NCBI RefSeq assembly: GCF_013256625.1
Contig: NZ_CP053908.1
Span: 434,001 to 498,000, forward strand
DNA from: Hymenobacter sp. BRD128
Lineage (GTDB): Bacteria > Bacteroidota > Bacteroidia > Cytophagales > Hymenobacteraceae
DNA: 64,000 nt
Direction of reading: 5' to 3'
Part shown: positions 36,347 to 45,797 of the stretch, in pieces
Layout: the number at the start of each line of letters is the position of its first letter
How positions within the stretch are numbered: position 1 is the first letter of the stretch
Position numbers and translations under genes: made by a program
Notes under the pieces: model-generated
Told to the model about the DNA's origin: nothing
Database searches by the model: none
What the model saw: the letters and a program-made list of their open reading frames with translations, nothing else

Positions 36347-37483
36347 CTAGCGGGGCTGCAACGCAGCCAGGGCCGCCCGCTCGTAGCACTGCTCGTAGAG
36401 CGGCACGATGTTGCTGACGGCAAACTCCTCGGCGCGGGCGCGGGCGGCGGCTTTAAAGCGGGGTAGGTTCTCATCATCGAGCACATAGAGAGCATTTTTG
36501 ACCATGTCTTCCACGTCGCCGATGTTGCTGAGCATGCCGGTTACGCCGTCCACATTCAGCTCGGGGATGCCGCCGGCGTTGGTGCTCACCACGGGCATTT
36601 CGCAGGCCATCGCTTCGAGGGCGGCCAAGCCAAAGCTCTCATTCTCAGAAGGCATAAGGAAGAGGTCGCCCACGCTGAGGACTTCCTCCACGGCTTCGAG
36701 CTTGCCCAGGAACCGCACATCGCGCTGGCAGTCGAGGTCGCGGGCCAGCTTCTCCATGCGCGAGCGGTCGGGGCCGTCGCCCACCAGCAGCAGCTTGGCC
36801 GGAATGTGCTGGCGCACGCCGCAGAAGATGCGCAGCACGTCCTCGACCCGCTTCACGGTGCGGAAGTTGCTGGTGTGGATGAGCAGCTTCTCGCCCTCGG
36901 GCGCGATGGCGGCCCGGAAGTGGCTCTTATCCTGCTTTTTAAAACGCCGAAGGTCGATAAAGTTGGGAATAACCTCAATCTTGTGCTCGACGGGGAAATA
37001 CGCGTAGGTTTCGCGCCGCAAATCGTCCGACACGGCCGTGACGCCGTCGCTCTCGTTGATGCTGAACGTGACCACCGGCTCGTAGCTGGCATCCTTGCCT
37101 ACGAGCGTAATATCGGTGCCGTGCAGCGTCGTAACCACGGGCACCGTGATGCCGCGCGAGCGCAGAATCTGCTTGGCCAGGTAGGCCGCCGAAGCGTGCG
37201 GAATGGCGTAGTGAACGTGCAGTACGTCAAGCTTTTCATTCTGCACAATATCCACCATTTTGCTGGCCAGGGCCGACTCGTAGGGCGGAAACTGGAAAAG
37301 CGGGTACGTGGGCACGTACACTTCGTGGTAAAAGACGTTCTCGTTGAAAAAATCGAGCCGCACCGGCTGGCTGTAGGTGATAAAGTGCACGCGGTGGCCG
37401 CGCTGGGCCAGAGCTTTGCCCAGTTCGGTGGCTACCACGCCGGAGCCGCCAAAGGTGGGATAACAGACAATGCCGATGTTCAT
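36347..37483 (-). CDS. bshA: N-acetyl-alpha-D-glucosaminyl L-malate synthase
   Basis: 378 residues from the ATG at 37483 (MNIGIVCYPTFGGSGVVATE). The opening, HVHYAIPHASAAYL, TTLHGTDITLVGKD and IPNFIDLRRF are diagnostic for BshA, a GT4-fold glycosyltransferase. The second domain shows LLVGDGPDRSRM and the sugar-nucleotide motif MPSENESFGLAALEAMAC. It joins UDP-GlcNAc to L-malate, the first step of bacillithiol biosynthesis, in the cytoplasm. bshB and bshC are not in the window, as is usual where the pathway genes are scattered. Confidence 0.96.
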   Translation of the reverse strand: MNIGIVCYPTFGGSGVVATELGKALAQRGHRVHFITYSQPVRLDFFNENVFYHEVYVPTYPLFQFPPYESALASKMVDIVQNEKLDVLHVHYAIPHASAAYLAKQILRSRGITVPVVTTLHGTDITLVGKDASYEPVVTFSINESDGVTAVSDDLRRETYAYFPVEHKIEVIPNFIDLRRFKKQDKSHFRAAIAPEGEKLLIHTSNFRTVKRVEDVLRIFCGVRQHIPAKLLLVGDGPDRSRMEKLARDLDCQRDVRFLGKLEAVEEVLSVGDLFLMPSENESFGLAALEAMACEMPVVSTNAGGIPELNVDGVTGMLSNIGDVEDMVKNALYVLDDENLPRFKAAARARAEEFAVSNIVPLYEQCYERAALAALQPR

Positions 37484-37617
37484 GGGAAAAGATAGAGTAG
37501 GCGAGGGGCTAACCGGAATACGCAGCGGAGGTTTGGGCCGCAACCTTGGCAGGGGCCAGGCCGACTTTGGGCCGGCGCCCTGGCAAGGACCCGCTAGGCT
37601 AGCCAGAGGCTGCCGCG

Positions 37618-37625
37618 TAGCTTTG
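37618..37625 (+). promoter_or_regulatory. Candidate -7 promoter box for the first DUF885 gene
   Basis: TAGCTTTG matches TAnnTTTG and lies 27 bases upstream of the ATG at 37652. No clear -33 TTG was found. Confidence 0.4.
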
Positions 37626-37651
37626 ATTTCCTATTTATTCTTGATTTGTTA

Positions 37652-39445
37652 ATGAAGCACTTTCTACTGCTGGGTTGCCTGGCGGCCGGGCTGGCTAGCT
37701 CCGCGCTGGCCCAGCCCACGCGCGCCAACTCCCCGACGGCCAAGCCGGTGGGCTCGTCGCCGCTGGCCGCGCTGTTTACCAATTATTGGGAGGAGCAGGC
37801 GCGGCTGTATCCGCTACAGGCTACCAGCCAGGGCGACAACCGCTACAATGACCAGCTGCCCAACTCGGGCACCGTAGCCTTTCGGCGCCAGCAGCGCAGC
37901 CTCTACGAGCGCTACCAGGGCCAACTGGCCCGCATTGACCGCAGCAAGCTCGCGGCGGCCGACCAGACGAGCTACGACGTTTTTCAGTACGAGATGACGA
38001 GCCGGCTGGCTAGCCTCAAGCAGCCAACCTGGACCATGCCCTTTACGCAGTTCAGCGGCTTGCCTATTGAGCTGGCGCAGCTAGGGGCGGGCACCGGCGC
38101 GCAGCCCTTCAAAACGGTGCGGGACTACGACAACTGGCTGGCCCGCGTGCGGCAGTTTCCGGTGTGGGCCGATACGGCGGTGGCCGACTTCCGGCACGGC
38201 ATGCGCACTGGGGTGGTGTTGCCCAAAGTATTAGTGCAAAAAATGATACCGCAGCTGGAAGCGCTAGCCGTGGCCGACCCTAGCCAGAGCGTTTTCTACG
38301 GCCCGATTAAGCAGCTGCCGGCTACCTTTTCGGCCGCCGATAAGCAGCGCCTGACGGCGGCGTATGAGCAGGCCATCCGCACCCAGCTCGTGCCAACTTA
38401 TCAGAAGCTAGCCACGTTTTTAAAGACGGATTACCTGCCGGCGGCGCGCACCAGCACCGGCATCGCGGCCGTGCCGGGCGGCGCCGATATGTACACCACC
38501 GCCGTGGCGTACTGGACCACCACCACCCGCACACCCGAGGAAATCTACCAGACCGGCCTCTCGGAAGTGGCCCGCATCCGGGGTGAGATGGAAAAAGTGC
38601 GCCAGCAACTCGGCTACCAGGGTACCCTAGCCGAGCTGCTAGCCTCGCTTTCGACCGACCCCAAATTCCGGCCCTACAAAACGCCCGAGGACGTGCTCAA
38701 TGGCTTCCGGGCCATTCAGGGCCGGGTAGAGCCGGGCCTACCGCGCCTGTTTGGGCGTATGCCTAAAACGGCGTTTGAGATTCGGCAGACGGAGGCTTTC
38801 CGTGCCGCCTCGGCCAGCGCGCAGTACAACCGCGGCGCGGCCGATGGCTCGCGGCCGGGCATTTTCTACGTGCCGATTCTCGACGCTACCAAGTACAAGA
38901 CGCCGGGCATGGAGTCGCTGTTTTTGCACGAGGCCATTCCGGGCCATCACTTTCAGGTGTCGTTGCAGCAGGAAAATACCAATCTGCCCAAGTTTCAGCG
39001 GTTTGCGTTCTACTCGGCTTTCAGCGAGGGCTGGGCGCTGTATACCGAAAGCCTGGGCAAAGAGCTGGGTATGTACACCGACCCTTACCAATACCTGGGC
39101 GCGCTGAGCGCCGAGATGCACCGCGCCATCCGGCTGGTAGTCGATGTGGGCATGCATGCCAAGGACCTCACCCGCGAGCAGGCTATTCAGTATATGCTCG
39201 ATAATGAGGCCACTACCGAGCAAGGCGCCACGGCCGAAATCGAGCGCTACATGGCCTGGCCCGGCCAGGCGCTGGCCTACAAAACGGGCCAGCTCAAAAT
39301 CCGGGAGCTGCGCACGCGCTACGAAAAGCAGCTGGGGCCGAAGTTCTCGCTCAAGGCTTTCCACGATGAACTGCTGCTGGATGGGGCCATGCCGCTGGCT
39401 GTGCTCGAGCGCCGCATGGACGCCTGGGCCGCCCGCCAGAAGTGA
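37652..39445 (+). CDS. DUF885 family exported metallopeptidase-like protein
   Basis: 597 residues from the ATG at 37652, with a signal peptide (KHFLLLGCLAAGLASSALAQ). The DUF885 hallmark LHEAIPGHHFQ (around residue 426) provides a probable zinc-binding HExxxxxH-type site, followed by SEGWALYTESLGKELG. Other family blocks are PLQATSQGDNRYNDQLP, FSGLPIELAQLGAG and PGIFYVPI. Members are thought to be periplasmic peptidases with few tested examples. A close paralog, frameshifted, lies at 42129; between them are an M28 peptidase and a hydrolase. Confidence 0.9.
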   Translation: MKHFLLLGCLAAGLASSALAQPTRANSPTAKPVGSSPLAALFTNYWEEQARLYPLQATSQGDNRYNDQLPNSGTVAFRRQQRSLYERYQGQLARIDRSKLAAADQTSYDVFQYEMTSRLASLKQPTWTMPFTQFSGLPIELAQLGAGTGAQPFKTVRDYDNWLARVRQFPVWADTAVADFRHGMRTGVVLPKVLVQKMIPQLEALAVADPSQSVFYGPIKQLPATFSAADKQRLTAAYEQAIRTQLVPTYQKLATFLKTDYLPAARTSTGIAAVPGGADMYTTAVAYWTTTTRTPEEIYQTGLSEVARIRGEMEKVRQQLGYQGTLAELLASLSTDPKFRPYKTPEDVLNGFRAIQGRVEPGLPRLFGRMPKTAFEIRQTEAFRAASASAQYNRGAADGSRPGIFYVPILDATKYKTPGMESLFLHEAIPGHHFQVSLQQENTNLPKFQRFAFYSAFSEGWALYTESLGKELGMYTDPYQYLGALSAEMHRAIRLVVDVGMHAKDLTREQAIQYMLDNEATTEQGATAEIERYMAWPGQALAYKTGQLKIRELRTRYEKQLGPKFSLKAFHDELLLDGAMPLAVLERRMDAWAARQK

Positions 39446-39487
39446 AAAATCAAGAAAAAAAGCATACCAGTTAAAAACCTTTTCTCA

Positions 39488-40990
39488 ATGAAACCCAGAC
39501 TCCACCTCTTAGCTGCCCTGGCGCTGGCCGCCCCCCTGGCCGGCCAGGCGCAGCAAAAAGCCAAGGCCAAGCCGGCTACGGCCACCACTACTTCCGCCAA
39601 TGCCGAAAGTGCCATCAAGGAAGCCGACATCAAGCGCGACCTGTACGCGCTGGCCGGCGACCACTACCGCGGCCGGGAGGCCGGCAGCCTCGACGAGTTG
39701 AAGGCCTCGGTGTGGCTAGCCGACCAGATGCGGGCCATCGGCGCGCTGCCGGCCGGCGACGATGGCACCTACTTTCAGTGGTTTACGATGCAGCGCACGC
39801 GCCTCACCAAGGGGAGCACGCTCACCATCGGCAGCCACCAGCTCAAGCCCAACCACGACGCCCTGCTGTTTGCCCCGGTGAGTGCCACCGTGAACGCGCC
39901 GATGGTGTGGGTGGGCAACGCTACCCCCGCCGAGCTGGCGAAGGTCGATGTGAAAGGCAAGGCCGTAGCCATGCAGTTTGGCGGCGAGGTGACGCCCGGC
40001 CTCAGCTTCCGGCGCTACCAGATGGCCACCATGCGCGACCGCTCGGCCGACCTGGTGAAGGCCGGCGCCGTGGCCGTGGTGATAATAAGCGATGCCCGCG
40101 CCCAGGCCGTATTCGACCACTGGGGCCACACCTACGAGCGCGGCCGCTACGGCCTGCCCGGCGACCCCAACGTGAAAATGGCCACCGGCGCCCCCACTAT
40201 CTGGCTGCCCGCCAGTGCCGCCAGCTGGGCCCAGCAGCCCGGCCAGCAGTTCGTGGCCAACCTGCAGCTCGAAAGCTTCGGCTATCCGTCGGTGAATATC
40301 GTGGCGAAAATTCCCGGTACCGATGCGCAGTTGAAAAGCCAGAACGTGCTTTTCAGCACCCACCAGGACCACGACGGCGTGCGCGAGCCCGTGGCCGGCG
40401 ACTCAATTTACAACGGCGCCGACGACAATGCCACCGGCTGCGCGGCGCTGCTAGCCCTCATGCGCGCCTTCAAGGCCAAGCCGGCCCGGCGCACGGCCCT
40501 GTTCGTGTACCACGGCGCCGAGGAGCGCGGCCTCATTGGCTCGCGCTACTACTCGGCCAACCCTACGGTGCCGCAGTCGTCCATCGTGGCGGTGCTCAAT
40601 GCCGAGATGATGGGCCGCAATGCGCCCGACAGCGCCGCGCTGCTCGGCCGCCAGCGCCCGCACCGCAACTCGCTCGACTTGGTAAACATCGCTCTGGCCG
40701 CCAATCAGGCCGGGCCCAAGTTCAAACTCGATACGCTCTGGGACCGTGCCGACCACCCCGAGGGCTGGTATTTCCGCTCCGACCACCTGCCGTATGCGCG
40801 GCTAGGCATCCCGTCGGTGATGTACACCTCGCTGCTGCACGTGGACTACCACACCCCGCGCGACGAGCCTAAGCGCATCGACTATCCCAAGCTCACCAAC
40901 ATGACCCGCTGGATGTACCTCACCGGCTGGGCCGTGGCCAACCGCACCGCGCCGCCCGCCCGCGACCCCGGCTTCAAGCTGGAGCGCTAG
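39488..40990 (+). CDS. M28 family zinc aminopeptidase, exported
   Basis: 500 residues with a signal peptide (ALALAAPLAGQAQQ). The N-terminal part includes a protease-associated domain (about 130-260). The catalytic domain has FSTHQDHDGV (first zinc His/Asp), SIYNGADDNATGCAALL (bridging Asp), YHGAEERGLIGSRYY (catalytic Glu pair), LNAEMMGRN and SDHLPYARLGIPSV with a final HVDYHTPRD His. It should cleave N-terminal residues from peptides in the periplasm. It lies 42 bases after the DUF885 gene and ends with a strong terminator. Confidence 0.93.
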   Translation: MKPRLHLLAALALAAPLAGQAQQKAKAKPATATTTSANAESAIKEADIKRDLYALAGDHYRGREAGSLDELKASVWLADQMRAIGALPAGDDGTYFQWFTMQRTRLTKGSTLTIGSHQLKPNHDALLFAPVSATVNAPMVWVGNATPAELAKVDVKGKAVAMQFGGEVTPGLSFRRYQMATMRDRSADLVKAGAVAVVIISDARAQAVFDHWGHTYERGRYGLPGDPNVKMATGAPTIWLPASAASWAQQPGQQFVANLQLESFGYPSVNIVAKIPGTDAQLKSQNVLFSTHQDHDGVREPVAGDSIYNGADDNATGCAALLALMRAFKAKPARRTALFVYHGAEERGLIGSRYYSANPTVPQSSIVAVLNAEMMGRNAPDSAALLGRQRPHRNSLDLVNIALAANQAGPKFKLDTLWDRADHPEGWYFRSDHLPYARLGIPSVMYTSLLHVDYHTPRDEPKRIDYPKLTNMTRWMYLTGWAVANRTAPPARDPGFKLER

Positions 40991-41004
40991 GGGAGGGGTT
41001 GACC

Positions 41005-41056
41005 GCAAAAGCGCCTATAAAGCAGGTAGAACTACCTGCTTTATAGGCGCTTTTGC
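41005..41056 (+). terminator. Long perfect hairpin terminator after the M28 gene
   Basis: A 25-base perfect stem (41005-41029 with 41032-41056, arm GCAAAAGCGCCTATAAAGCA...) around a two-base loop. The 3' arm ends in CTTTTGC. Confidence 0.82.
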
Positions 41057-41090
41057 GTGCAGCGCTACTTTGTATGCTTCCTTTACGGCT

Positions 41091-42097
41091 ATGAAACAAT
41101 TTTTACTTGGAATACTCCTGTTGGCTAGCATATGGGTAAGTGCGCAGCCCGCCCGGCCCCCGGCGGCGGCGGTAGATACGGCCTTCCTACTACCCGTCAA
41201 TGGGGTTAGGCAGTACCTGGAAATTAAGGGCGCTTCCAGGACGAAGCCAGTTTTGCTGTTTATCCACGGGGACCCTCCTGGCCAGCCACGCCCATGAGCC
41301 GCAAGTACAGCCAAGACCTGGCCCAGAACTTCATTTTTGTTTCGTGGGACCAGCGCAACTGCGGCAAGTCGCAGACCGACACAACGGTAGCGCTGACGCC
41401 CGGGCTGTATGTGGAGGATGCCCACGTGGTAACGCAGTTCTTGCAGAAGCAATATCACCGCAACAAGATATTCGTCGTGGGCCACAGTTGGGGCAGCCTC
41501 ATCGGGGTAAACCTCGTGCAGAAGTACCCGCAGGACTACGCGGCCTACATCGGTATGGGGCAACTGGTAAACCCTGGCAAGTCGGAAATGCTGGCTAGAA
41601 ACCACGTAGTACAGCAGGCCACGCTACGCAAAGACACGGCAACCCTAGCGGCGCTGGCCAAAATTCCGCTTTCGGCCGACGGCACCTATCTCAATGGCCT
41701 GGATGACTTGCTGAAATTTCGGATGCTCTCCGATAAGTATCTCACCAGCAGCGAGGTGGCCGAGCTGCCGAACCCCATGACACTGTGCCCCGACTACCAG
41801 GCGCTGGACTGGATGACCCCGGTAATGAGGACGTACAAGCTGCTGAGCAGCTATATGGATGGAGGAAAAGTTAACCTACTGAAGCAGAATGCCTTTCAAC
41901 TGCCCGTGTACTTCATTGTGGGTAAGTACGACTATGCGACTTCGGCGGAACTGGCGCAGCAGTATTTCGCGGCCATTAAGGCGCCGAAGAAACAGCTGTT
42001 CTTGTTTGAGCACAGTGGGCATCAACCAAGTTGGGAAGAGCCCGCGCTTTTTCAAGCGCGCCTGCGGCAAATAGCGGCCGCCAATGAGGTGAAATAA
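41091..42097 (+). pseudogene. Alpha/beta hydrolase (proline iminopeptidase-like), frameshifted
   Basis: The ATG at 41091 starts a signal peptide (KQFLLGILLLASIWVSAQ) and runs to the oxyanion region VLLFIHG. The frame then breaks in the G4 run at 41278-41281; with G5 it reads FIHGGPSWPATPMSRKYSQD and joins the open frame that ends at 42097. Downstream: FVSWDQRNCGKS, the nucleophile elbow VVGHSWGSLIG, an acid region YFIVGKYDYATS and the last His in FEHSGHQPSW. Restored length is about 335 residues. It is probably a periplasmic prolyl aminopeptidase-like enzyme; exact substrate unknown. A sequence error is likely. Confidence 0.82.
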
Positions 42098-42128
42098 CTT
42101 GGCAATCACCTCATAACTCTTTCTGCTG

Positions 42129-43978
42129 ATGAAAATACGCCTACTACCTACACTGGCAACGGTCGGTTTACGGGTTGCCTGCCTACCTGCTACTGCTTTA
42201 GCGCAATCAGCCAAAACCGGTGCCGCAAGTATTGCTGCCGCGGTCTCGCCCGCCTCAGCGCCGCTGGCTGCGCTGTTTGAAGCGTACTGGGACGAGCAAG
42301 CCCGGCTGTTTCCCCTCGCAGCCACGACGCAGGGCGACAACCGCTACAACGACCAGCTGCCGAACAACCAAACCCGCGCCTTTCGGCAGCAAGAGGAGCA
42401 GTTTTACCAGCGATATCTTGCGCAATTAGTTAAAATTGAGCGCAGTAAGCTTTCGGCCAACGACCAGCTTAACTACGATATTTTTCGCTACCAGCTGGAT
42501 ATCGACCTGGCTGGGCTCAAGCGAATCGGCTGGATGCTGCCGTTTGACCAAACTAGCGGCTTGCCCCAAAGCATGGCTCAATTTGGGGCGGGCTCGGGTG
42601 CGCAGCCCTTCAAAACGGCTAAAGACTACGATAACTGGCTGAGCCGCGTGCGCGGCTTCACTGCCTGGACCGACTCGGCCATCGGCAACTTACGCCAGGG
42701 TATGGCGCGCGGGGTAGTGCTTCCGAAAGCGCTTGTCGTAAAGATTATACCGCAGCTGGACGCTTTATCGACACCCGACCCGACCAAAAGCGTCTTCTAC
42801 GGCCCCATTGCGAAGTTGCCGGCTACGCTGCCGGCCGCCGACCAAGAGCGGCTGACCGCCGCCTACCAGCGCGCCATCGGCACCGAACTGGTGCCGGCTT
42901 ATCAAAAGCTCAGCGCCTTCCTGAAAACGGAATACCTGCCTAAAGCGCGCGCTACTACGGGCTTTGGCGACCTGCCCGGGGGACCGGAGGCCTATCGCTA
43001 CGCCGTGAAATACGCGACTACCACCGACCAAACCCGGAGCAAATTTACCAAACTGGCCTCAGTGAGGTGAAGCGCCTGCGCACCGAAATGGAGCGGGTGA
43101 AGCAGGAGGTTGGTTTTCAAGGTGACTTGCCGGCGTTTTTCGCCTACATGAAAAACGACCCGAAATTTCGGCCCTATAAAACGCCGCAGGAGGTGCTAGC
43201 CGGCTTCGAGGTTATTCATCAGCGGATGGAACCCAACCTCAAAAAGCTGTTTGGCCGCATGCCCAAAACGCCGTTTGAAGTGCGCCAGACGGAGGCTTAC
43301 CGCGCCGCTTCGGCCAGCGCCCAGTACTTCGCGGGCTCGCCCGATGGTACGCGGCCAGGCATTTTTTACGTGCCTATTTTGGATGCGACACAGTACAACG
43401 TTACAGCCCTACCCTCAATGGAAGACGTGTTTCTGCACGAGGCCATTCCGGGGCACCACTACCAGATTTCGCTGCAGAATGAAAATACGTCGCTGCCCAA
43501 GTTTCGGCGTTTTGGCGGCTACAGCGCCTTTAGCGAGGGGTGGACGCTGTACTGCGAGAGCCTGGGCAAGAAGCTAGGTCTCTACACCGACCCCTACCAA
43601 TACGTGGGCTCGCTAGGGGGCGAAATGCACCGCGCCATCCGCCTGGTAGTCGATGTAGGCATGCACGCCAAGGGTATGACGCGCGAGCAAGCTATCAAAT
43701 ACATGATGGACAATGAGGTTATCAGCGAGCAGCTGGCCACGGCCGAAATAGAGCGCTACATGGCCCGCCCCGGCCAGGCGCTGAGCTATAAAACCGGCCA
43801 GCTGAAAATTCGGGAGCTGCGTGCCCGCTACGAAAAGCAGCTGGGTAAGAAGTTCAGTCTGCGCGCCTTCCACGATGAAATTCTGGCCGGCGGCGCCATG
43901 CCCCTGGCCGTGCTGGAGCGCACGCTGGACGCCTGGGCCGCCCACAGCGGTAGGCGTGGCAGTTTGCCGAGCCGGTGA
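42129..43978 (+). pseudogene. Second DUF885 peptidase-like gene, frameshifted
   Basis: Closely parallel to the gene at 37652 along its length, for example TTQGDNRYNDQLPNNQT, FGAGSGAQPFKTAKDYDNWL and, after the break, LHEAIPGHHYQISLQNE and SEGWTLYCESLGKKLG. A signal peptide is present. The frame breaks at the CCC 43033-43035; one added C gives TDQTPEQIYQTGLSEVKRL, which matches the paralog's TRTPEEIYQTGLSEVARI. Restored length is about 617 residues. As with four other genes here, a missing C/G is the only lesion. It lies 32 bases after the hydrolase gene, on the same strand. Confidence 0.85.
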
Positions 43979-44027
43979 GTTAGCCAAAAAATAGTATCCT
44001 CCACTACTTACCCTCTGTCACCATTTT

Positions 44028-45602
44028 ATGCGTTTGTTTTCTTTACTTATCTCGACGTTAGCCATGCTACTGGCCGTTCCGGCCCTGGCCCAAATGGCCC
44101 CACCCGTTACCGCGCCGCTCGACGTAGCCGCGCTTGATGCCGTGGTGGCCCGCACGCTCAAGGCCTTCGACGTGCCGGGCATTGCCGTGGCCGTGGTCAA
44201 GGATGGACAGGTGGTGCTGGCCAAAGGCTACGGCGTGCGCTCGCTGGCTACCAAGGAGCCGGTCGATGCGAATACTCTTTTCGGCATTGCCTCTAATACC
44301 AAAGCCTTCACCACCGCAGCGCTAGGCCTGCTGGTGGAGGAAGGCAAGCTGCAGTGGGATGACAAGGTGACCAAGTACATCCCCGAGTTTAAGATGTACG
44401 ACCCCTACGCGACGGCCGAGTTCACGGTGCGCGACCTGCTGTGCCACCGCAGCGGCCTGGGCCTGGGCGCCGGCGACCTGATGCAGTTTCCCGATTCGGC
44501 CGATTTTACGGCGGCCGATGTCATTCACAGTCTGCGCTATTTCAAGCCGGTGTCGTCGTTTCGCAGCAAGTTCGACTATGATAACAGCCTCTACATCGTG
44601 GCCGGCGAGGTGGTGGCGCGAGTGAGCGGCCAGCCCTGGGCCACGTTTGTCGAAACCCGCTTGTTGAAGCCGCTGGGCATGAATCGGAGCGCTACCGTTT
44701 ATAGCCGACTACCTGACCCCACCAATGTTATCGACGCCCACGGGCCCATTGATGGCAAGGTGCAAGTAATCAGGCGCGACATGAATACGCTGCTAGGCCC
44801 GGCCGGTGGCATCTACAGCAGCGTAGCCGACCTGAGCAAGTGGACAATGATGCTGCTCGGCGGACGCGGCGCCCCGGCGCCGCTCCTAAAGCCTGCCACC
44901 TTGCGCGAGCTGTGGACGCCGCAGACCATCCTGCCCGTCAGCCCCGCACCTTCGCCCTACAACACGCATTTTAGTGCCTACGGGCTAGGGTGGTTTTTGC
45001 GCGATGTGCGTGGCTATAAGGAAGTATCGCACACCGGCGGCGAAATCGGCATGGTAACCAAAGTTATACTGTTACCCGAACTGCACGTAGGCGTTATCGT
45101 GCTCACCAATCAGGAAAATGGCGCGGCCTTCACGGCCGTTACCAATTTTATCGAAGACCACTACTTGGGTGTGAGTGGCCTGGACCGAGTGCAGGAGATG
45201 GTAGACCGTCTGAAGGCACGTAATACCGAGGCCGACAAGTCAACCGTCGCCGTGTGGCAGCAAGTGGCCGCCGCCCAAAAAGCTGCGTCCAAGCGCCCTA
45301 GCTACGGGGCCTACGTGGGCCGCTACCACGATGCCTGGCTCGGCGACGTGCTGGTGTCGCAGCAGGGGCAGCAGCTTTGGCTGCGGGCCGTGCGCGCGCC
45401 CCGCTTGGTGGGCCAGCTGCTGCCATACAGCGCCAACACCTACGCCGTGCGCTGGAAAGCCCGCAGTATGAACGCCGACGCCTTTGCTGCCTTCAGCCTC
45501 GACGAGCGGGGCCGGGCTGTGAGCATCAAGATGAAGCCAATTTCGCCCCTCACCGATTTTAGCTACGATTTTCAGGACCTCGATTTGCAGCGGGTGGAGT
45601 AG
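44028..45602 (+). CDS. Serine hydrolase, beta-lactamase class C family, with DUF3471 tail
   Basis: 524 residues, signal peptide MRLFSLLISTLAMLLAVPAL. Catalytic SxxK is S99-N-T-K102 (FGIASNTKAFT), the second motif is FDYDNSLYIVAGE (YxN) and the third HTGGEIGM. The C-terminal 130 residues (YVGRYHDAWLGDVLVSQQGQ) form the DUF3471-type domain found in many such esterases and peptidases. It acts in the periplasm on an ester or D-amino-peptide, not necessarily a beta-lactam. A strong terminator follows. Confidence 0.9.
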   Translation: MRLFSLLISTLAMLLAVPALAQMAPPVTAPLDVAALDAVVARTLKAFDVPGIAVAVVKDGQVVLAKGYGVRSLATKEPVDANTLFGIASNTKAFTTAALGLLVEEGKLQWDDKVTKYIPEFKMYDPYATAEFTVRDLLCHRSGLGLGAGDLMQFPDSADFTAADVIHSLRYFKPVSSFRSKFDYDNSLYIVAGEVVARVSGQPWATFVETRLLKPLGMNRSATVYSRLPDPTNVIDAHGPIDGKVQVIRRDMNTLLGPAGGIYSSVADLSKWTMMLLGGRGAPAPLLKPATLRELWTPQTILPVSPAPSPYNTHFSAYGLGWFLRDVRGYKEVSHTGGEIGMVTKVILLPELHVGVIVLTNQENGAAFTAVTNFIEDHYLGVSGLDRVQEMVDRLKARNTEADKSTVAVWQQVAAAQKAASKRPSYGAYVGRYHDAWLGDVLVSQQGQQLWLRAVRAPRLVGQLLPYSANTYAVRWKARSMNADAFAAFSLDERGRAVSIKMKPISPLTDFSYDFQDLDLQRVE

Positions 45603-45630
45603 GGGCTGGCCCCCAACAGGTCGACTACCC

Positions 45631-45684
45631 AGCCCAAACAGGAGGCTAGCCCGGTATTCGGCGGGCTAGCCTCCTGTTTGGGCT
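45631..45684 (+). terminator. Strong intrinsic terminator after the serine hydrolase gene
   Basis: A 23-base perfect stem (45631-45653 with 45662-45684; arm AGCCCAAACAGGAGGCTAGC...) and an eight-base loop, followed by ATTTTTG. Confidence 0.9.
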
Positions 45685-45797
45685 ATTTTTGCGGCCCGGC
45701 TTGCAGCGTCAGGCCGTTTTTTGCGTTAGTAGCCAGCGCCGCTAGGGTTACTCACAAACGACCCTGGCGCTTCACGGACGCCCCATTTTAGCCTGCT

